NCBI RefSeq assembly: GCF_004364125.1
Contig: NZ_SNZV01000001.1
Span: 124,001 to 188,000, forward strand
Direction: 5' to 3'
Length of the DNA: 64,000 bases
From: Sphingobacterium paludis
GTDB taxonomy: Bacteria > Bacteroidota > Bacteroidia > Sphingobacteriales > Sphingobacteriaceae
How positions within the stretch are numbered: position 1 is the first letter of the stretch; the number at the start of each line of letters is the position of its first letter. Position numbers and translations under genes: made by a program. The notes beneath the pieces are model-generated. The model searched no databases. It saw nothing but the letters and a program-made list of their open reading frames with translations, and was not told where the DNA came from. Shown here piece by piece: positions 57,750 to 64,000 of this stretch.

Positions 57750-59264
57750 CTAGAAGCCAAGACCGATACTAAAACCTGTTACCGCCACTGGAATATCGCG
57801 CAGCGCTGTTGCTGCTCCTGTAGATGTATTCACTTGGTATAGTTTCGTTGTTGATCCCGTCGTACCGATCATATATGCATTTCCGCTTTTGCTTCCAATG
57901 TCAAAGCCGTTTGATGCGGTAAGCGCCACACCGAGGGCCCCAATTTCGGTAAGCTGACCATCGTTCGGTGGTGCTTGCGTATACAATTTGCCCGCAACAT
58001 GGTCCATAACAAGCAAAGTCGTGGTACTGGTTCCGGCAACATTGTTCGTGTAGGCTGCTGCACTGACCGCTGGACTACCTGGCTTTAAATTCCCGTCTAC
58101 ACCGGCGATCATCCCAGTCGTGGGATTGACACGGAGGTTTTGCCCGGTGTTGCTTACGATGCGGATAAGGTCAACGGCAGGGTTAAAATCAAATCCAAAG
58201 CTCGTGCCGGATAGTGAAGGGATTATCGGTACCGTACCGATTCGAGCCGCCGCTCCCGAGCTTAAATTAATGGTGTATATGCGGTTGGTGCTTCCTAACG
58301 CGTACAGCTGTCCCGTCGCTGGTCGGAAATCAATCCCTAAAATAGCCTCGCCCGATGTCAAACCTTCGATAGCTTTGGTGACCGAACCGTCTTTCTCTGG
58401 GTTCATGATGTGCAGGTTATTGCTTGCATCAACGGCATAGGCAACGGGATGTGTAGGAATAGCAATATCCATCAATTCCAAGGCTAAATTGCCTATTCTA
58501 CTAGCTTTTCCATTGTCTAGGTTCAACATATATAGCGCATTTGTGTTGCCACTGCGGGCAGCGATAAGTGCAGCTTGATTGTCGGGGCTGATGTCGAAGG
58601 CGACTTGTCCTGTAACCGGCATGCCTAGGCTACCTACTTCTACCAATTTTCCGTCATTCGGCGGGTCTTGCTTAAATAGCATACCGGAAGTAGCGTCAAT
58701 ATCGTATAACGTAGTTGACGATGCGCCAGCGACACTATTCGTGTATGCGACGCCCGTAATACTTACAGGACTACTATGGCTGATATCGCCATCCTCCGCT
58801 GCCAAGGCACCTGTTTCGGGATGCAGGCGTAAATTTTGTCCTGTGTTCGATACTAGACGGATACGGTCAACGGTAGGATTGAAGTCAATGGATGCTATGG
58901 CCCCTTCGATAGCAGGTGCGAAACTAGCAGACCCAACCACCTGCGCCACTGCTGACTCCGTATGCACACGGTATAGTTTAGATGCGCTTGAAAGAGCGTA
59001 TAGTTCTCCCGTAGCAGGCCTGAAATCAATGCTCATTAACTTTTCGCCCGATCCTAACCCAGTAATCATGATCGTGCTTTCCATATTACCCGGACGATTG
59101 GCATTAAATGCGACCAGCTCATTGTTGTTGGTGAGGCCATAAACCATCAAGTCTGGTCCCTGCATGTCGCCGTCGTTCATGCCATTGTCATCCTTACAAG
59201 ATGAAACCAATGCCACAGCGAACACGGCGAGCATTAATTTAGTAAATGTACGTCTTACATTCAT
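57750..59264 (-). CDS. DUF4394 lipoprotein with two related halves
   Basis: 504 residues. The lipobox VALVSSC gives Cys23. Two halves of about 230 residues repeat the same blocks: GEKLMSIDFRPATGELYALSS and GEAILGIDFRPATGQLYALGS, then FNPTVDRIRLVSNTGQNLR and FNPAVDLIRIVSNTGQNLR. This is the DUF4394 fold, probably a beta-propeller. It stays on the envelope; function unknown. Confidence 0.85.
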   Translation of the reverse strand: MNVRRTFTKLMLAVFAVALVSSCKDDNGMNDGDMQGPDLMVYGLTNNNELVAFNANRPGNMESTIMITGLGSGEKLMSIDFRPATGELYALSSASKLYRVHTESAVAQVVGSASFAPAIEGAIASIDFNPTVDRIRLVSNTGQNLRLHPETGALAAEDGDISHSSPVSITGVAYTNSVAGASSTTLYDIDATSGMLFKQDPPNDGKLVEVGSLGMPVTGQVAFDISPDNQAALIAARSGNTNALYMLNLDNGKASRIGNLALELMDIAIPTHPVAYAVDASNNLHIMNPEKDGSVTKAIEGLTSGEAILGIDFRPATGQLYALGSTNRIYTINLSSGAAARIGTVPIIPSLSGTSFGFDFNPAVDLIRIVSNTGQNLRVNPTTGMIAGVDGNLKPGSPAVSAAAYTNNVAGTSTTTLLVMDHVAGKLYTQAPPNDGQLTEIGALGVALTASNGFDIGSKSGNAYMIGTTGSTTKLYQVNTSTGAATALRDIPVAVTGFSIGLGF

Positions 59265-59532
59265 AATTTAAATTTAAATGAATTATATGATAAATAATGT
59301 TTAGACATCTAACCGCTAAGATTGTCATTTCGTTTTAAAAAAAATAGATTTAGGTATTTGACCGTATTCTTCTTTGTTGATTCGATGTTGGAAAAAGGTT
59401 GGTCTATGCGTGAGCACCGATAGTAGATGATGTATGTGTTTACAAAGGCGGGATCCCGTGCAAACATCAATATAAATCAACTTATGTACCCTTGTTTGAA
59501 ATTAAATTTGTGCATATCAAATAATCTTACTA

Positions 59533-59551
59533 AACTTGTACTATACAAGTT
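59533..59551 (+). promoter_or_regulatory. Likely operator of the PadR gene
   Basis: AACTTGTACTATACAAGTT is a perfect inverted repeat with 8-base arms and a 3-base centre, and ends 12 bases before the PadR ATG at 59564. A further TACAAG half-site lies at 59558. PadR regulators bind such sites to repress themselves. Confidence 0.55.
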
Positions 59552-59563
59552 GATTAATACAAG

Positions 59564-59935
59564 ATGAGTAGATTGAAACAGGCCGATATAGACGAATTGC
59601 TGTCCGCTTGGGAAGAAACCTACAAAAAGGGGCAACTAACGCTTTGGATATTCTTAGCGCTGAAGGAAGGGGAGAAGTATGTAGACGAAATCAGGACATT
59701 TGTCGTTGAGCGCTCCAAGGCGACCATGCGTTGCGAAGAGCAAAGTCTGTATCGTGTGTTGCGAAAATTTGAACATGTCGATATTGTGAGCCATGTTTTA
59801 CGTAAAGGAAACAAAGGTCCCGATCGTAAGTATTATCGTTTAACACCGCTTGGTGTATCGCTTTTCAGCCGTTTTGTAGACAGGAATATCAACCTTTTTT
59901 TTCAACCCGATATCAAAAAAATATTATTATCATGA
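59564..59935 (+). CDS. PadR-family transcription regulator
   Basis: 123 residues. The winged helix at about 17-95 contains KGQLTLWIFLALKEGEKYVDEIR and LYRVLRKFEHVDIVSHV, then the wing RKYYRLTPLGVSLFSRF. No C-terminal dimerisation helix is long enough for the VirR/AcrR types. It ends in ATGA shared with the next gene, so both are co-translated. Confidence 0.85.
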   Translation: MSRLKQADIDELLSAWEETYKKGQLTLWIFLALKEGEKYVDEIRTFVVERSKATMRCEEQSLYRVLRKFEHVDIVSHVLRKGNKGPDRKYYRLTPLGVSLFSRFVDRNINLFFQPDIKKILLS

Positions 59936-60351
59936 AGACATTAACTCCTTCTTTACGTCGGTTCGCAATCGTTGCGATCTTGTTGACGTTCAGCTTCCGG
60001 ATAGCGCTAAGTACGCTGCTATGGTCGCGGGACTATAATTTTGTTATGCCGATAGCGATTCTTTTCGCAGTGCTCATGTTCATCGCAGGGCGATACTACG
60101 GTCAAAAAGATCAGGCATACTTGCCCATTTTCGATATTGGATTCCGTTTTCATCTTGTTACATTTCTTCAATTCAATCTTGTCTCTTTCGCTTGGCAATT
60201 GTTTGGAAATCCGAGTGTCCACGAGCCTATTCGCATTTTGTACTGGACACTTACGTATTGGGGCTTGGTGTTAGCTTGTCATTTTTATTACTATCGGCAG
60301 GTGAAGAAAAGCACCATAAAAGATATACACCGAGACGATTTATTCGAGTAG
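59932..60351 (+). CDS. Small four-helix membrane protein, partner of PadR
   Basis: 139 residues with four hydrophobic helices and short loops, ending in a charged tail. It starts in the ATGA overlap with the PadR gene. Such PadR plus membrane-protein pairs are common; the membrane partner's role is unknown. Confidence 0.7.
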   Translation: MKTLTPSLRRFAIVAILLTFSFRIALSTLLWSRDYNFVMPIAILFAVLMFIAGRYYGQKDQAYLPIFDIGFRFHLVTFLQFNLVSFAWQLFGNPSVHEPIRILYWTLTYWGLVLACHFYYYRQVKKSTIKDIHRDDLFE

Positions 60352-60375
60352 GCTCAGCATTGCCCATGCCGCAAG

Positions 60376-60777
60376 CTACAGCCATTTACTGACCTGTTCG
60401 GCAGGGTCCGCAAACTGCGCCGATAGTGATTTTAGCCGAGCCTGCAACAGTAATCGTCTGCCTGCTATGGAACGTGTAAACAGCAAGCGCGTCTGTCCAA
60501 CCCGATTTGCCCATTGCTGTTCGAAATACATGGCATTATCCCGGTTTTTGCCGATAACTTCGGGCACGGCGTGGTAGTCAATCCGTTTTTTTTCACGCAC
60601 CGGACTATGTTCGCGCGTAATCAGGTATCGCGGGCCTTCTATCGGGTCAACTATTTCTTGAAGAGCCTTGATAAAAATAGATTGCTCGAAGGTAGTCCCT
60701 CCATTCAGATGGCAATAAACACCGCCATGTTTATCGACATGCGCATCTACGGAAAGCTGTGATGCTTCCAAAATGCA
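60376..60777 (-). pseudogene. C-terminal remnant of a helicase-like protein
   Basis: The frame has no proper start (TTG or none) and opens right after a TGA. It reads GGVYCHLNGGTTFEQSIFIK, then YLITREHSPVREKKRIDYHAVP, RVGQTRLLFTRSIAGRRLLLQAR and a WL end. This matches my memory of the C-terminal part of DEAD/DEAH-box superfamily II proteins of Bacteroidota, without the helicase core. Probably the 3' end left from a larger gene. Confidence 0.45.
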
Positions 60778-60783
60778 TCATAG

Positions 60784-60831
60784 TTCTAAAAAACACCAAA
60801 CCCCGTGCACGCTTCGATAACGAGCACGGGG
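60784..60831 (-). terminator. Terminator of the NTF2-like gene
   Basis: CCCCGTGC and GCACGGGG pair perfectly; on the minus strand the stem is followed by TTTGGTGTTTTTT. Confidence 0.75.
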
Positions 60832-60868
60832 CGTAGCCGATCTCAAAGGTTCGTTCTCGATTACGATG

Positions 60869-61294
60869 TTATGGATAGGTCGTTACAATTTTACTGACTT
60901 TCCAGCCCTCTTCGCCGCGGCTTAAGGTAATGTAGTCTACCCGTACGAAGTCAGGGAAAGTCAGGGTTGCTTTCGCTACGCAGGTTTGTCCGCTTTGATC
61001 TAAAATTTCGTAGCCCGTTGTGCAGTCAAATTTAGCACCCGCCCCCTGCTTTAAGAACTTCATATATTCTTTCTTGCCAAAGCTATTGTTGTTCGCCGTG
61101 TTGCGGTATTCGAAGTCATCAGCAAAAATATATTTGTTCAAGCTCGGATTGCCCATGGCGGCCGACTCTAGGTAAATGCCGATAATGCTGGTCGAATCAA
61201 ATTTTTTAATAGGATTGCTGCTGTCGGCAGCGAAAGCACTGCATGATGTAATAAAAATAACGGCAGCGATGATGGTTGTTAATGTCTTTTTCAT
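60869..61294 (-). CDS. Secreted NTF2/SnoaL-like protein
   Basis: The start at 61294 (MKKTLTTIIA) opens a signal peptide ending near AFAA. The 141 residues then follow the cone-shaped NTF2 fold: GIYLESAAMGNPSLNKYIFADDFEYR, KKEYMKFLK, and a strand run with VRVDYITLSRGEEGWKVSKIV. It resembles the putative lumazine-binding class. No catalytic residues are clear. Confidence 0.75.
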   Translation of the reverse strand: MKKTLTTIIAAVIFITSCSAFAADSSNPIKKFDSTSIIGIYLESAAMGNPSLNKYIFADDFEYRNTANNNSFGKKEYMKFLKQGAGAKFDCTTGYEILDQSGQTCVAKATLTFPDFVRVDYITLSRGEEGWKVSKIVTTYP

Positions 61295-61543
61295 GGTGAT
61301 GTGTTTTTTATGTTTTTGTTTTATGTTCTTATTTGATACTTCAAAGGTAGGGGAGGTTTGGCGTTTGGCCGAGAGCAATTAGATCAGTTTGCTCGTTTTC
61401 TCGGTGAATAGGGGAAAAGCCTCGGCCAAAATTTTTCTGGCCTATAGAAGCAGGCGAGGGCAGGGGCTAGTAACTGTTCGTCGATAGCGAAGTTGATGAT
61501 TGCTAGACGCTTGAAAAAAAACCTTTGCAGCGTGTTCCAGGGA

Positions 61544-61671
61544 ATGTATGACGAGGCTCTGGAGATTTTCAAAAGGGGCATATGAGGCCACCCGTGATTT
61601 TAACAACGGCTTATGAGAATTACGCTTTAGAAGCCTTTCAGCATCAAGGCTGCGCCTATCTATTGAAATCA
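61544..61671 (+). pseudogene. Fragment of a LytTR-type response regulator
   Basis: In frame 1, MYDEALEIFKRG matches the end of a receiver domain's central part. One frame over, RPPVILTTAYENYALEAF and QGCAYLLKS give the typical TTAYENYALEAF...YLLK stretch of LytR/AlgR regulators. A stop and a frame change separate the two parts, and no LytTR DNA-binding domain follows, so this is a decayed piece. Confidence 0.65.
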
Positions 61672-62026
61672 CGTAACATTGACGATCGGGACATAGCAAA
61701 CCGTGGCAGAGCTCCTTATTGCATTACCGCTATCAGCGCACAGCTTGCTCCAACACTTCTTTATTACCATCAGCCGCAAGTTCGTAAAGAGTCAATCAAA
61801 CGCGATGTGCCGACTTTTAGCTTTTTCTAAAGTTAGCTATGTCTGCGCGAGACGTGGTTATCTTGTCGTCTCATGAAAAAAATACTTTTATTTAAAATTT
61901 TTTATCAGCAAATACATGTTTACTGTTTAATTATTACCTTTGTGTGTAAAATAATTAAATAGGTAGCGCGTAGAGAATGGTTTTTCGTGACTGCCTGTCG
62001 TTAACCTTTATGTTTTACATATCAAT
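61672..62026. other. Gap before the PorT-like gene
   Basis: Contains AT-rich sequence and perhaps the promoter of the next gene. No supported feature was seen. Confidence 0.35.
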
Positions 62027-62635
62027 ATGAAAGAAAAAATTTTGGCAGCAGCCATATTTGTTAGTATCAGTACAGGGGCATGGGCGCAAAGTGCATTTGG
62101 TATTCGAGGGGGGCTAAATCTCGCAACGGAGTTTTCGCGGCAGGATAATCGATCTGGTACAACTAAAATCGCACCCTCATTTCATTTTACAGGATATTAT
62201 GACGCACCAATATCGCAAAGCTTCTCTATTCAGCCCGGCCTTTCTTTGCAAGGAAAAGGGGGAAGGTATGATTTGAATAGGGAATCTTTTACCGATAAGC
62301 TCCTATACATTGAAGTTCCCGTTAACTTTCTGGGAAGGATTGAAGCTGGAAATGGCGATATGTTTTTCGGGGGCGGACCTTATTTCGCTTATGGCGTTCG
62401 TGCAAGAGTATCATCTCGAGGAAAATCGCAGCGCGTGGATTTTGGACAAGGCCCTCATCAACTCAAGCGTTTTGACACCGGAATAGGATTTTTGGCAGGT
62501 TATCGATTTTCAAACAGATTAGTGCTGAGTATAGCCAGCTCGGCCGGGTTCATAAATATTGGCAATACCGACGAGGCGAAATTGCTAAACCGCGTGACGT
62601 CTTTTAGTGTGGGGTACGAGTTCGGGAAGCGCTAG
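62027..62635 (+). CDS. PorT-like outer membrane beta-barrel protein
   Basis: 202 residues with a signal peptide ending in GAWAQ. The barrel consists of about eight strands (FGIRGGLNLATEF, SFSIQPGLSLQGKGG, YIEVPVNFLGRIE, FFGGGPYFAYGVR, GFLAGYRFSNRLVLSIA, FSVGYEFGKR), the standard outer membrane beta-barrel pattern of Bacteroidota. No neighbouring partner. Confidence 0.82.
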   Translation: MKEKILAAAIFVSISTGAWAQSAFGIRGGLNLATEFSRQDNRSGTTKIAPSFHFTGYYDAPISQSFSIQPGLSLQGKGGRYDLNRESFTDKLLYIEVPVNFLGRIEAGNGDMFFGGGPYFAYGVRARVSSRGKSQRVDFGQGPHQLKRFDTGIGFLAGYRFSNRLVLSIASSAGFINIGNTDEAKLLNRVTSFSVGYEFGKR

Positions 62636-62835
62636 CTGACGTTTTTGATCTGCCGTACGTTGTTTGAGAACCTGTTTTTTAAGAAGATGCTTACAAGCTA
62701 TGGTGTGGCAAAAAACTGTACATGTAGAACGCGGTGCACAGTCTGCTCGCTGCGGCAAAGCGTCACATGATCTGCATAGCATGCTGTGCTATGTAGACGC
62801 GCAAATAGATAATAAAGAGTTCAAACGCTGAAAAG

Positions 62836-64000
62836 ATGGGAAAGATAATAATAGGAGTGGCTTTGCTTTACGCCACGATGCTAGGGTCACAATGCACTGT
62901 CGTTAAAAACAACGTAGCTGCGAGGCCAAAAGTCAGTACGCCGTTGGGCGTGTTGGAAGGAATCCAGGATGGAGATGTGGAAGCCTTTAAAGGAATCCCT
63001 TATGCTGCGGCTCCGGTTGGACCACTACGGTGGCGCGCGCCGCAAGCCGTCACGCCGTGGGCAGGTATCCGGGATGCCAGTAAATTTTGCGACGAATGCG
63101 CGCAGGTGACCTGGCCCTATGATGCTGGCAAAATTAAAGCGAATACCTCGGAAGACTGCCTTTATATCAATCTTTGGCGTCCAGCCAAGCGAAGTAGAGG
63201 TAAGCGTTTGCCGGTTATGGTTTGGATCCATGGCGGGTCGTTCGTTGGCGGAGGCAGCTCTGATACGGTAACGTCCGGAGCAGCCTTCGCTAGGCAAGGG
63301 GTCATACTTGCCAGTATCAACTATCGTTTAGGGAGGTTTGGCCACTTTGCTTTCCCAGCCCTTTCAGCAGAACATCCCGAAGAACCCAAGGGCAGCTATG
63401 CGCATATGGATCAGATAGCAGCATTGCAATGGATTAAAAACAATATTGCATCATTCGGTGGCGACCCTAATAATGTTACTATTTTCGGTGAATCTGCAGG
63501 GGGTTTATCCATTCATTCGCTGTTAACGATTCCTGCAGCAAAAGGCTTGTTCCACAAAGCGATTATCCAATCGGCCGGGGGGCGGAATGCCGGGCTAACC
63601 GGCAGGCCAATACAGGAAGAAAATGCCGACCCGCACCATCCTGTTTCCGCACAAACGATAGGCATTAACTTTGCGCGGAGCCGGGGCATACAAGAAACGG
63701 ATGCGGCCGCATTAGCGCAACTCCGCGCACTTCCGTTCGAACAGGTGGTAGGGGGAGGCGAAGAAATTTACAGCCCTAAGCCTCATGCTGTAAGCACGTA
63801 TGCGGGACCTATCGTGGACGGTAAGCTGGTTGTCGAAACTCCGGAGCAGGCATATGCAACCGGGCGCCAGTCAAAAGTTCCACTCTTGATCGGTTTTAAT
63901 AGCGCAGAGATCCTTGCTGGAGTGGTCAATGCGCAATCTAAGGAGGAACTTTTTTCTAAGTTTGCCCCCTATAGTGAAGAAGCAAAAAAGGCGTATGACC
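62836..64000 (+). CDS. Type B carboxylesterase, N-terminal part (cut by window end)
   Basis: An ATG at 62836 opens a frame that runs to the last base (388 codons plus one base). The first 20 residues are hydrophobic and end in a QC pair, so it is probably exported. PLGVLEGIQDGDVEAFKGIPYAAAPVG is the usual start. EDCLYINLWRP and VWIHGGSFVGG give the oxyanion hole. The nucleophile elbow is FGESAGG with Ser220. Members hydrolyse carboxylic esters. The Glu/His part of the triad lies mostly outside the window. Confidence 0.88.
   Translation, partial: MGKIIIGVALLYATMLGSQCTVVKNNVAARPKVSTPLGVLEGIQDGDVEAFKGIPYAAAPVGPLRWRAPQAVTPWAGIRDASKFCDECAQVTWPYDAGKIKANTSEDCLYINLWRPAKRSRGKRLPVMVWIHGGSFVGGGSSDTVTSGAAFARQGVILASINYRLGRFGHFAFPALSAEHPEEPKGSYAHMDQIAALQWIKNNIASFGGDPNNVTIFGESAGGLSIHSLLTIPAAKGLFHKAIIQSAGGRNAGLTGRPIQEENADPHHPVSAQTIGINFARSRGIQETDAAALAQLRALPFEQVVGGGEEIYSPKPHAVSTYAGPIVDGKLVVETPEQAYATGRQSKVPLLIGFNSAEILAGVVNAQSKEELFSKFAPYSEEAKKAYD

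Noticed and set aside
62775..62793. CATAGCA...TGCTATG hairpin
   Set aside because: 7-base stem without a T tract; too short to call a terminator or operator.

Overview
The window looks like a chromosomal stretch from a Sphingobacteriaceae-type member of the Bacteroidota. The reasons are a SusC/SusD pair behind a FecI-like sigma factor and a FecR anti-sigma, a YpdA-type bacillithiol reductase, a RimK plus retropepsin-like protease pair, many DUF-type proteins typical of this phylum, weak Shine-Dalgarno use, and several TAnnTTTG-type -7 boxes. Most of the window is ordinary housekeeping and envelope sequence. The more variable stretches are about 3.1-5.8 kb (AT-rich, orphan genes, IS-like repeats), 14-19 kb (orphan gene, tRNA genes or remnants), 32.6-33.1 kb and 57.1-57.7 kb (repeats), and 60-62 kb (gene remnants).

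Layout. 0-3.1 kb: end of an MFS transporter, then a leftward run of a DUF4905-like gene, a LysM protein, udk and a 55-residue cysteine-rich protein. 3.1-5.8 kb: two or three orphan genes. 5.8-10.1 kb: membrane NfeD protease, FadL-type porin, Gly/Trp-rich lipoprotein. 10.3-14.1 kb: proS, a short epimerase-like gene starting at TTG, and a cystathionine gamma-synthase-type enzyme. 14.5-18 kb: an orphan that resembles part of an AAA+ ATPase, tRNA-Asn, and a large TPR protein. 18.5-25.5 kb: tRNA-like remnant, PfkB kinase, cytochrome b5-like protein, ECF sigma factor, murB, TetR regulator, ypdA, FUSC-type membrane protein. 26-32.6 kb: ppc, His-rich lipoprotein, Ppx/GppA phosphatase, tRNA-Leu, and a two-gene Fe-S electron-transfer unit. 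33-39.6 kb: rimK and its protease partner, purM, a DNA glycosylase, then small stress or envelope proteins and a NUDIX hydrolase. 39.7-46.9 kb: amino acid permease, Na+/H+ antiporter with stress domain, YdeI-like protein, GNAT enzyme, BamA-like barrel.

47.5-57.2 kb is the most structured locus: two paralogous small acidic proteins flank an ECF sigma gene. The second copy is broken by a one-base slip in a T9 tract. They are followed by FecR, a SusC receptor with an STN signalling domain, SusD and a secreted alpha/beta hydrolase. The sigma, FecR and STN-receptor set is a textbook trans-envelope signalling circuit that should control uptake of an unknown glycan or ester. The two paralogs are not part of the textbook version.

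57.2-64 kb: a minisatellite and dispersed repeats, a two-domain DUF4394 lipoprotein, a PadR regulator with a likely operator and a membrane partner, a helicase C-terminal remnant, a secreted NTF2-like protein, a LytTR-type response-regulator fragment, a PorT-like barrel, and the start of a type B carboxylesterase cut by the window edge. No CRISPR array, prophage, complete insertion sequence or rRNA gene was seen. No convincing new defence system was found.
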